DNA of 64,000 bases from Bathymodiolus brooksi (Eukaryota > Mollusca > Bivalvia > Mytilida > Modiolidae). The notes under the pieces are model-generated. The model saw only the letters and a program-made list of their open reading frames with translations. It made no database searches and had not been told where the DNA came from. The stretch lies in NCBI GenBank assembly GCA_963680875.1, contig OY804585.1, forward strand, positions 48,531,085 through 48,595,084, in the 5' to 3' direction. Both the position numbers and the translations under genes were made by a program. Each line of letters begins with the position of its first letter. The stretch's first letter is position 1. Shown in pieces: positions 25,550 to 36,486 of this stretch.

Positions 25550-26569
25550 GATTTGGTAGTTCGTTCCTCGCTATATTGATACTAGTAGAAAGTTAGTATT
25601 AGTATTTATGATTTGGTAGGTCGTTCCTCGCTATATTGATACTAGTAGAAAGTTAGTATTAGTATTTATGATTTGGTAGGTCGCTCCTCGCTATATTGAT
25701 ACTAGTAGAAAGTTAGTATTAGTATCTATGATTTGGTAGTTCGTTCCTCGCTATATTGATACTAGTAGAAAGTTAGTATTAGTATTTATGATTTGGTAGG
25801 TCGTTCCTCGCTATATTGATACTAGTAGAAAGTTAGTATTAATATCTATGATTTGGTAGGTCGTTCCTCGCTATATTGATACTAGTAGAAAGTTAGTATT
25901 AGTATCTATGATTTGGTAGGTCGTTCCTCGCTATATTGATACTAGTAGAAAGTTAGTATTAGTATTTATGATTTGGTAGGTCGTTCCAAGCTATATTGAT
26001 ACTAGTAGAAAGTTAGTATTAATATTTATGATTTGGTAGGTCGTTCCAAGCTATATTGATACTAGTAGAAATTTAGTATTAGTATCTATGATTTGGTAGG
26101 TCGTTCCTCGCTATATTGATACTAGTAGAAAGTTAGTATTAGTATCCATGATTTGGTAGTTCGTTCCTCGCTATATTGATACCAGTAGAAAGTTAGTATT
26201 AGTATTTATGATTTGGTAGGTCGTTCCTCGCTATATTGATACTAGTAGAAAGTTAGTATTAGTATCTATGATTTGGTAGGTCGTTCCTCGCTATATTGAT
26301 ACTAGTAGAAAGTTAGTATTAATATCTATGATTTGGTAGGTCGTTCCTCGCTATATTGATACTAGTAGAAAGTTAGTATTAGTATTTATGATTTGGTAGG
26401 TCGTTCCTCGCTATATTGACACTAGTAGAAAGATAGTATTAGTATCTATGATTTGGTAGGTCGTTCCTAGCAATATTGATACTAGTAGAAAGTTAGTATT
26501 AGTATCTATGATTTGGTAGGTCGTTCCTCGCTATATTGATACTAGTAGAAAGTTAGTATTAGTATCTAT
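25550..26569. repeat. HOR-17c, 1,020 bp
   Basis: The order is A-N-P-A-D-C, the start of 17a, followed by N-X-Y-Z-W-C-D-N-K-L-C, the 12-mer without its first monomer. It is therefore a recombinant of the two main HOR lineages. It recurs at 57298-58317 and 58918-59937. Confidence 0.92.
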
Positions 26570-27588
26570 GATTTGGTAGTTCGTTCCTCGCTATATTGAT
26601 ACTAGTAGAAAGTTAGTATTAGTATTTATGATTTGGTAGGTCGTTCCTCGCTATATTGATACTAGTAGAAAGTTAGTATTAGTATTTATGATTTGGTAGG
26701 TCGCTCCTCGCTATATTGATACTAGTAGAAAGTTAGTATTAGTATCTATGATTTGGTAGTTCGTTCCTCGCTATATTGATACTAGTAGAAAGTTAGTATT
26801 AGTATTTATGATTTGGTAGGTCGTTCCTCGCTATATTGATACTAGTAGAAAGTTAGTATTAATATCTATGATTTGGTAGGTCGTTCCTCGCTATATTGAT
26901 ACTAGTAGAAAGTTAGTATTAGTATCTATGATTTGATAGGTCGTTCCTCGCTATATTGATACTAGTAGAAAGTTAGTATTAGTATTTATGATTTGGTAGG
27001 TCGTTCCTAGCAATATTGATACTAGTAGAAAGTTAGTATTAGTATGTATGATTTGGTAGTTCGTTCCTCGCTATATTGATACTAGTAGAAAGTTAGTATT
27101 AGTATTTATGATTTGGTAGGTCGTTCCTCGCTATATTGATACTAGTAGAAAGTTAGTATTAGTATTTATGATTTGGTAGGTCGTTCCTAGCAATATTGAT
27201 ACTAGTAGAAAGGTAGTATTAGTATTTATGATTGGTAGGTCGCTGCTCGCTATATTGATACTAGTAGAAAGTTAGTATTAGTATTTATGATTTGGTAGGT
27301 CTTTCCTCGCTATATTGATACTAGTAGAAAGTTAGTATTAGTATTTATGATTTGGTAGGTCGCTCCTCGCTATATTGATACTAGTAGAAAGTTAGTATTA
27401 GTATCTATGATTTGGTAGGTCGTTCCTCGCTATATTGATACTAGTAGACAGTTAGTATTAGTATTTATGATTTGGTAGGTCGTTCCTCTCTATATTGATA
27501 CTAGTAGAAAGTTAGTATTAGTATTTATGATTTGGTAGGTCGTTCCAAGCTATATTTAAACTAGTAGAAAGTTAGTATTAGTATTTAT
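26570..27588. repeat. HOR-17a, complete copy
   Basis: All seventeen monomers are present. The L monomer ends tatgtat near 27041, a private change shared only with the copy at 59938 (near 60409), exactly 33,368 bp away. That ties the two copies by descent. The divergent block follows directly. Confidence 0.94.
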
Positions 27589-30500
27589 GATTTGGTAGGT
27601 CGCTCCTCGCTATATTGATACTAATAGAAAGTTAGTATTAGTATCTATGATTGGTAGGTCGTTCCTCGCTATATTGATATTAGTAGAAAGTTAGTATTAG
27701 TATTTATGATTGGTAGGTCGTTCCTCGCTATATTGATACTAGTAGAAAGTTAGTATTAGTATTTATGATTTGGTAGGTCGTTCCTCGTTATATTGATACT
27801 AGTAGAAAGTTAGTATTAGTATTTATGATTTGGTAGGTCGCTCCTCGATATATTGATACTAGTAGAAAGTTAGTATTAGTATTTATGATTCGGTAGGTCG
27901 CTCCTCGCTATATTGATACTAGTAGAAAGTTAGTATTAGTATTTATGCTTTGGTAGGTCGCTCCCGCTATATTGATACTAGTAGAAAGTTAGTATTAGTA
28001 TCTATGATTTGGTATGTCGTTTCTCGCTATATTGATACTAGTAGAAAGTTAGTATTAGTATTTATGATTTGGTAGGTCGTTCCAAGCTATATTGATACTA
28101 GTAGAAAGTTAGTATTAGTATTTATGATTTGGTAGGTCGTTCCAAGCTATATTGAAACTAGTAGAAAGTTAGAATTAGTATCTATGATTTTGCAGGTCGT
28201 TCCAAGCTATATTGATACTAGTAGAAAGTTAGTATTAGTATTTATGATTTGGTAGGTCCTTCCTCGCTATATTGATACTAGTAGAAAGGTAGTATTAATA
28301 TCTATGATTTGGTAGGTCGTTCCTCGCTATATTGATACTAGTAGAAAGTTAGTATTAGTATTTATGATTTGATAGGTCGTTCCTCGCTATATTGATACTA
28401 GTAGAAAGTTAGTACTAGTATCTATGAATTGGTAGGTCGTTCCTCGCTATATTGAAACTAGTAGAAAGTTAGTATTAGTATTTATTATTGGTAGGTAGCT
28501 CCTCGCTATATTGATACTAGTAGAAAGTTAGTATTAGGATCTATGATTTGGTAGGTCGTTCCTCGCTATATTGATACTAGTAGAAAGTTAGTATTAGTAT
28601 TTATGATTTGGTAGGTCGCTCCTCGCTATATTGATACTAGTAGAAAGTTAGTATTAGTATCTATGATTGGTAGGTCGTTCCTCGCTATATTGATACTAGT
28701 AGAAAGTTAGTATTAGTATTTATGATTGGTAGGTCGTTCCTCGCTATATTGATACTAGTAGAAGGTTAGTATTAGTATTTATGATTGGTAGGTCGTTCCT
28801 TGCTATATTGATACTAGTAGAAAGTTAGTATTAGTATTTATGATTGGTAGGTCGCTCCTCGCTATATTGATACTAATAGAAAGTTAGTATTAATATCTAT
28901 GATTTGGTAGGTCGTTCCTCGCTATATTGATACTAGTAGAAAGTTAGTATTAGTATTTATGATTTGGTAGGTCGTTCCTCGCTATATTGATACTAGTAGA
29001 AAGTTAGTATTAGTATTTATGATTTGGTAGGTCGTTCCTCGCTATATTGATACTAGTAGAAAGTTAGTATTAGTATTTATGATTTGGTAGGTCGTACCTC
29101 GCTATATTGATACTAGTAGAAAGTTAGTATTAGTATTTATGATTGGTAGGTCGTTCCAAGCTATATTGATACTAGTAGAAAGTTAGTATTAGTATTTATG
29201 ATTTGGTAGGTCGTTCCTCGCTATATTGATACTAGTAGAAAGTTAGTATTATATTTATGATTGGGTAGGTCGCTCCTCGCTATATTGATACTAGTAGAAA
29301 GTTGGTATTAGTATCTATGATTGGTAGGTCGCTCCTCGCTATATTGATACTAGTAGAAAGTTAGTATTAGTATTTATGATTTGGTAGGTCGTTCCAAGCT
29401 ATATTGATACTAGTAGAAAGTTAGTATTAATATCTATGATTTGGTAGGTCGTTCCTCGCTATATTGATACTAGTAGAAAGTTAGTATTAGTATTTATGAT
29501 TTGGTAGGTCGTTCCAAGCTATATTGATACTAGTAGAAAGTTAGTATTAGTATCTATGATTTGGTAGGTCGTTCCTAGCTATATTGAAACTAGTAGAAAG
29601 TTAGTATTAGTATTTATGATTGGTAGGTCGTTCCTCGCTATATTGATACTAGTAGAAAGTTAGTATTAGTATTTATGATTGGTAGGTCGTTCCTCGCTAT
29701 ATTGATACTAGTAGAAAGTTAGTATTAGTATTTATGATTTGGTAGGTCGTTCCTCGCTATATTGATACTAGTAGAAAGTTAGTATTAGTATTTATGATTG
29801 GGTAGGTCGTTCCATGCTATATTGATACTAGTAGAAAGTTAGTATTAGTATTTATGATTGGTAGGTTGTTCCTCGCTATATTGATACTAGTAGAAAGTTA
29901 GTATTAGTATCTATGATTTGGTAGGTCGTTCCTCTCTATATTGATACTAGTAGAAAGTTAGTATTAGTATTTATGATTTGGTAGGTCGCTCCTCGCTATA
30001 TTGATACTAGTAGAAAGTTAGTATTAGTATCTATGATTGGTAGGTCGTTCCTCGCTATATTGATACTAGTAGAAAGTTAGTATTAGTATTTATGATTGGT
30101 AGGTCGTTCCTCGCTATATTGATACCAGTAGAAAGTTAGTATTAGTATTTATGATTTGGTAGGTCGTTCCTCGCTATATTGATACTAGTAGAAGGTTAGT
30201 ATTAGTATTTATGATTGGTAGGTCGTTCCTTGCTATATTGATACTAGTAGAAAGTTAGTATTAGTATTTATGATTGGTAGATCGCTCCCCGCTATATTGA
30301 TACTAATAGAAAGTTAGTATTAATATCTATGATTTGGTAGGTCGTTCCTCGCTATATTGATACTAGTAGAAAGTTAGTATTAGTATTTATGATTTGGTAG
30401 GTCGTTCCTCGCTATATTGATACTAGTAGAAAGTTAGTATTAGTATTTATGATTTGGTAGGTCGTTCCTCGCTATATTGATACTAGTAGAAAGTTAGTAT

Positions 30501-31999
30501 TAGTATTTATGATTTGGTAGGTCGTTCCTCGCTATATTGATACTAGTAGAAAGTTAGTATTAGTATTTATGATTGGTAGGTCGTTCCAAGCTATATTGAT
30601 ACTAGTAGAAAGTTAGTATTAGTATTTATGATTTGGTAGGTCGTTCCTCGCTATATTGATACTAGTAGAAAGTTAGTATTATATTAATGATTGGGTAGGT
30701 CGCTCCTCGCTATATTGATACTAGTAGAAAGTTGGTATTAGTATCTATGATTGGTAGGTCGCTCCTCGCTATATTGATACTAGTAGAAAGTTAGTATTAG
30801 TATTTATGATTTGGTAGGTCGTTCCAAGCTATATTGATACTAGTAGAAAGTTAGTATTAATATCTATGATTTGGTAGGTCGTTCCTCGCTATATTGATAC
30901 TAGTAGAAAGTTAGTATTAGTATTTATGATTTGGTAGGTCGTTCCAAGCTATATTGATACTAGTAGAAAGTTAGTATTAGTATCTATGATTTGGTAGGTC
31001 GTTCCTAGCTATATTGAAACTAGTAGAAAGTTAGTATTAGTATTTATGATTGGTAGGTCGTTCCTCGCTATATTGATACTAGTAGAAAGTTAGTATTATA
31101 TTTATGATTGGGTAGGTCGCTCCTCGCTATATTGATACTAGTAGAAAGTTGGTATTAGTATCTATGATTGGTAGGTCGCTCCTCGCTATATTGATACTAG
31201 TAGAAAGTTAGTATTAGTATTTATGATTTGGTAGGTCATTCCAAGCTATATTGATACTAGTAGAAAGTTAGTATTAATATCTATGATTTGGTAGGTCGTT
31301 CCTCGCTATATTGATACTAGTAGAAAGTTAGTATTAGTATTTATGATTTGGTAGGTCGTTCCAAGCTATATTGATACTAGTAGAAAGTTAGTATTAGTAT
31401 CTATGATTTGGTAGGTCGTTCCTAGCTATATTGAAACTAGTAGAAAGTTAGTATTAGTATTTATGATTGGTAGGTCGTTCCTCGCTATATTGATACTAGT
31501 AGAAAGTTAGTATTAGTATTTATGATTGGTAGGTCGTTCCTCGCTATATTGATACTAGTAGAAAGTTAGTATTAGTATTTATGATTTGGTAGGTCGTTCC
31601 TCGCTATATTGATACTAGTAGAAAGTTAGTATTAGTATTTATGATTGGGTAGGTCGTTCCATGCTATATTGATACTAGTAGAAAGTTAGTATTAGTATTT
31701 ATGATTGGTAGGTTGTTCCTCGCTATATTGATACTAGTAGAAAGTTAGTATTAGTATCTATGATTTGGTAGGTCGTTCCTCTCTATATTGATACTAGTAG
31801 AAAGTTAGTATTAGTATTTATGATTTGGTAGGTCGCTCCTCGCTATATTGATACTAGTAGAAAGTTAGTATTAGTATCTATGATTGGTAGGTCGTTCCTC
31901 GCTATATTGATACTAGTAGAAAGTTAGTATTAGTATTTATGATTGGTAGGTCGTTCCTCGCTATATTGATACCAGTAGAAAGTTAGTATTAGTATTTAT
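27589..31999. repeat. Divergent deletion-rich block G1
   Basis: Seventy-four monomers occupy 4,411 bp, with 29 single-base losses, most of them in the T run (gattgg for gatttgg). Private variants abound: ctaatag, gatattag, ctcgttat, ctcgatat, gattcgg, tgctttgg, gctcccgc, tatgtcgtttc, gtccttcc, attaggatc, gaaggttag, gtaggttg and gattgggtagg. From 28871 an internal unit repeats at 1,430 bp (next at 30301). Substitutions at 19-20 and 57 occur but the class order of the 12-mer is absent. This looks like an older, less homogenised part of the satellite. Confidence 0.9.
30674..31507. repeat. 417-bp tandem duplication inside G1
   Basis: Seven monomers from a tagtattata start at 30674 are repeated at 31091 (417 bp, three bases short of seven full monomers). 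The first copy has tattaatga and the second tatttatga. Both include gttggtat, a lost T, and the ttgaaactag monomer. The arrangement recurs in G2 with the same 417-bp spacing (35161 and 35578), so it predates the 4,487-bp duplication. The single version at 29244 shows the state before duplication. Confidence 0.85.
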
Positions 32000-32958
32000 G
32001 ATTTGGTAGGTCGTTCCTCGCTATATTGATACTAGTAGAAAGTTAGTATTAGTATTTATGATTTGGTAGGTCGCTCCTCGCTATATTGATACTAGTAGAA
32101 AGTTAGTATTAGTATCTATGATTTGGTAGTTCGTTCCTCGCTATATTGATACTAGTAGAAAGTTAGTATTAGTATTTATGATTTGGTAGGTCGTTCCTCG
32201 CTATATTGATACTAGTAGAAAGTTAGTATTAATATCTATGATTTGGTAGGTCGTTCCTCGCTATATTGATACTAGTAGAAAGTTAGTATTAGTATCTATG
32301 ATTTGATAGGTCGTTCCTCGCTATATTGATACTAGTAGAAAGTTAGTATTAGTATTTATTATTTGGTAGGTCGTTCCTAGCAATATTGATACTAGTAGAA
32401 AGTTAGTATTAGTATCTATGATTTGGTAGTTCGTTCCTCGCTATATTGATACTAGTAGAAAGTTAGTATTAGTATTTATGATTTGGTAGGTCGTTCCTCG
32501 CTATATTGATACTAGTAGAAAGTTAGTATTAGTATTTATGATTTGGTAGGTCGTTCCTAGCAATATTGATACTAGTAGAAAGGTAGTATTAGTATTTATG
32601 ATTGGTAGGTCGCTGCTCGCTATATTGATACTAGTAGAAAGTTAGTATTAGTATTTATGATTTGGTAGGTCTTTCCTCGCTATATTGATACTAGTAGAAA
32701 GTTAGTATTAGTATTTATGATTTGGTAGGTCGCTCCTCGCTATATTGATACTAGTAGAAAGTTAGTATTAGTATCTATGATTTGGTAGGTCGTTCCTCGC
32801 TATATTGATACTAGTAGACAGTTAGTATTAGTATTTATGATTTGGTAGGTCGTTCCTCTCTATATTGATACTAGTAGAAAGTTAGTATTAGTATTTATGA
32901 TTTGGTAGGTCGTTCCAAGCTATATTTAAACTAGTAGAAAGTTAGTATTAGTATTTAT
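32000..32958. repeat. HOR-17a lacking its first monomer
   Basis: Sixteen monomers run from N to U. The first A is replaced by the last divergent monomer (gattgg with taccag). The boundary at 32000 marks where the super-repeat starts again; 5939 and 36487 are the matching points. A private G1T (tttattattt) sits at 32360. Confidence 0.9.
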
Positions 32959-34038
32959 GATTTGGTAGGTCGTTCCTCGCTATATTGATACTAGTAGAAA
33001 GTTAGTATTAGTATCTATGATTTGGTAGGTCGTTCCTCGCTATATTGATACTAGTAGAAAGTTAGTATTAATATCTATGATTTGGTAGGTCGTTCCTCGC
33101 TATATTGATACTAGTAGAAAGTTAGTATTAGTATTTATGATTTGGTAGGTCGTTCCTCGCTATATTGACACTAGTAGAAAGATAGTATTAGTATCTATGA
33201 TTTGGTAGGTCGTTCCTAGCAATATTGATACTAGTAGAAAGTTAGTATTAGTATCTATGATTTGGTAGGTCGTTCCTCGCTATATTGATACTAGTAGAAA
33301 GTTAGTATTAGTATCTATGATTTGGTAGTTCGTTCCTCGCTATATTGATACTAGTAGAAAGTTAGTATTAGTATTTATGATTTGGTAGGTCGTTCCTCGC
33401 TATATTGATACTAGTAGAAAGTTAGTATTAGTATTTATGATTTGGTAGGTCGTTCCAAGCTATATTGATACTAGTAGAAAGTTAGTATTAATATTTATGA
33501 TTTGGTAGGTCGTTCCAAGCTATATTGATACTAGTAGAAATTTAGTATTAGTATCTATGATTTGGTAGGTCGTTCCTCGCTATATTGATACTAGTAGAAA
33601 GTTAGTATTAGTATCCATGATTTGGTAGTTCGTTCCTCGCTATATTGATACCAGTAGAAAGTTAGTATTAGTATTTATGATTTGGTAGGTCGTTCCTCGC
33701 TATATTGATACTAGTAGAAAGTTAGTATTAGTATCTATGATTTGGTAGGTCGTTCCTCGCTATATTGATACTAGTAGAAAGTTAGTATTAATATCTATGA
33801 TTTGGTAGGTCGTTCCTCGCTATATTGATACTAGTAGAAAGTTAGTATTAGTATTTATGATTTGGTAGGTCGTTCCTCGCTATATTGACACTAGTAGAAA
33901 GATAGTATTAGTATCTATGATTTGGTAGGTCGTTCCTAGCAATATTGATACTAGTAGAAAGTTAGTATTAGTATCTATGATTTGGTAGGTCGTTCCTCGC
34001 TATATTGATACTAGTAGAAAGTTAGTATTAGTATCTAT
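32959..34038. repeat. HOR-18, third copy
   Basis: C-D-N-K-L-C followed by a complete 12-mer at 33319-34038, as at 3900 and 6898. The next monomer carries the shared G1A at 34039. Confidence 0.93.
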
Positions 34039-34877
34039 AATTTGGTAGTTCGTTCCTCGCTATATTGATACTAGTAGAAAGTTAGTATTAGTATTTATGA
34101 TTTGGTAGGTCGTTCCTCGCTATATTGATACTAGTAGAAAGTTAGTATTAGTATTTATGATTTAGTAGGTCGCTCCTCGCTATATTGATACTAGTAGAAA
34201 GTTAGTATTAGTATCTATGATTTGGTAGTTCGTTCCTCGCTATATTGATACTAGTAGAAAGTTAGTATTAGTATTTATGATTTGGTAGGTCGTTCCTCGC
34301 TATATTGATACTAGTAGAAAGTTAGTATTAATATCTATGATTTGGTAGGTCGTTCCTCGCTATATTGATACTAGTAGAAAGTTAGTATTAGTATCTATGA
34401 TTTGATAGGTCGTTCCTCGCTATATTGATACTAGTAGAAAGTTAGTATTAGTATTTATGATTTGGTAGGTCGTTCCTAGCAATATTGATACTAGTAGAAA
34501 GTTAGTATTAGTATCTATGATTTGGTAGTTCGTTCCTCGCTATATTGATACTAGTAGAAAGTTAGTATTAGTATTTATGATTTGGTAGGTCGTTCCTCGC
34601 TATATTGATACTAGTAGAAAGTTAGTATTAGTATTTATGATTTGGTAGGTCGTTCCTAGCAATATTGATACTAGTAGAAAGGTATTATTAGTATTTATGA
34701 TTGGTAGGTCGCTGCTCGCTATATTGATACTAGTAGAAAGTTAGTATTAGTATTTATGATTTGGTAGGTCTTTCCTCGCTATATTGATACTAGTAGAAAG
34801 TTAGTATTAGTATTTATGATTTGGTAGGTCGCTCCTCGCTATATTGATACTAGTAGAAAGTTAGTATTAGTATTTAT
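34039..34877. repeat. HOR-17a cut after its P monomer
   Basis: Fourteen monomers from A to P. The M monomer has ggtatt (T in place of G47) near 34681, shared only with the copy at 38526 (39168). The last monomer (34818-34877) has the P change gctcc but ends tatttat instead of tatctat. It is followed by divergent-block N monomers, not S. Confidence 0.9.
34818..34877. repeat. Chimeric monomer at the 4,487-bp duplication junction
   Basis: T15C identifies the left part as the P monomer of HOR-17a. The right end has T57, as in the N monomers of the divergent block at 30331-30390. The crossover therefore lies between monomer positions 16 and 57. The intact P is at 39305-39364. Confidence 0.78.
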
Positions 34878-36486
34878 GATTTGGTAGGTCGTTCCTCGCT
34901 ATATTGATACTAGTAGAAAGTTAGTATTAGTATTTATGATTTGGTAGGTCGTTCCTCGCTATATTGATACTAGTAGAAAGTTAGTATTAGTATTTATGAT
35001 TTGGTAGGTCGTTCCTCGCTATATTGATACTAGTAGAAAGTTAGTATTAGTATTTATGATTGGTAGGTCGTTCCAAGCTATATTGATACTAGTAGAAAGT
35101 TAGTATTAGTATTTATGATTTGGTAGGTCGTTCCTCGCTATATTGATACTAGTAGAAAGTTAGTATTATATTAATGATTGGGTAGGTCGCTCCTCGCTAT
35201 ATTGATACTAGTAGAAAGTTGGTATTAGTATCTATGATTGGTAGGTCGCTCCTCGCTATATTGATACTAGTAGAAAGTTAGTATTAGTATTTATGATTTG
35301 GTAGGTCGTTCCAAGCTATATTGATACTAGTAGAAAGTTAGTATTAATATCTATGATTTGGTAGGTCGTTCCTCGCTATATTGATACTAGTAGAAAGTTA
35401 GTATTAGTATTTATGATTTGGTAGGTCGTTCCAAGCTATATTGATACTAGTAGAAAGTTAGTATTAGTATCTATGATTTGGTAGGTCGTTCCTAGCTATA
35501 TTGAAACTAGTAGAAAGTTAGTATTAGTATTTATGATTGGTAGGTCGTTCCTCGCTATATTGATACTAGTAGAAAGTTAGTATTATATTTATGATTGGGT
35601 AGGTCGCTCCTCGCTATATTGATACTAGTAGAAAGTTGGTATTAGTATCTATGATTGGTAGGTCGCTCCTCGCTATATTGATACTAGTAGAAAGTTAGTA
35701 TTAGTATTTATGATTTGGTAGGTCATTCCAAGCTATATTGATACTAGTAGAAAGTTAGTATTAATATCTATGATTTGGTAGGTCGTTCCTCGCTATATTG
35801 ATACTAGTAGAAAGTTAGTATTAGTATTTATGATTTGGTAGGTCGTTCCAAGCTATATTGATACTAGTAGAAAGTTAGTATTAGTATCTATGATTTGGTA
35901 GGTCGTTCCTAGCTATATTGAAACTAGTAGAAAGTTAGTATTAGTATTTATGATTGGTAGGTCGTTCCTCGCTATATTGATACTAGTAGAAAGTTAGTAT
36001 TAGTATTTATGATTGGTAGGTCGTTCCTCGCTATATTGATACTAGTAGAAAGTTAGTATTAGTATTTATGATTTGGTAGGTCGTTCCTCGCTATATTGAT
36101 ACTAGTAGAAAGTTAGTATTAGTATTTATGATTGGGTAGGTCGTTCCATGCTATATTGATACTAGTAGAAAGTTAGTATTAGTATTTATGATTGGTAGGT
36201 TGTTCCTCGCTATATTGATACTAGTAGAAAGTTAGTATTAGTATCTATGATTTGGTAGGTCGTTCCTCTCTATATTGATACTAGTAGAAAGTTAGTATTA
36301 GTATTTATGATTTGGTAGGTCGCTCCTCGCTATATTGATACTAGTAGAAAGTTAGTATTAGTATCTATGATTGGTAGGTCGTTCCTCGCTATATTGATAC
36401 TAGTAGAAAGTTAGTATTAGTATTTATGATTGGTAGGTCGTTCCTCGCTATATTGATACCAGTAGAAAGTTAGTATTAGTATTTAT
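34878..36486. repeat. Divergent block G2
   Basis: Twenty-seven monomers with 11 single-base losses. It is the copy of 30391-31999 at a distance of 4,487 bp, including the 417-bp duplication, the gtcattcc monomer (31237 and 35724), gttccatg and gtaggttg. I saw no difference from the G1 section. Confidence 0.9.

Larger units (their letters stand above)
5939..31999. repeat. Super-repeat copy 1, complete
   Basis: The segment runs from the second monomer of a 17a copy to the end of divergent block G1, where 17a starts again at 32000. Its 26,061 bp equal an inferred 18,325-bp unit plus two tandem duplications found only here, 4,737 and 2,999 bp. Block order is 17a, HOR-18, 17a, mosaic, 17b, 20-mer, two 12-mers, 17c, 17a, divergent block. 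Confidence 0.8.

Noticed and set aside
27589..31999. A transposon or other insertion inside the array
   Set aside because: Every base of the divergent block still aligns to the 60-bp monomer. There are no terminal repeats, target duplications or coding sequence.
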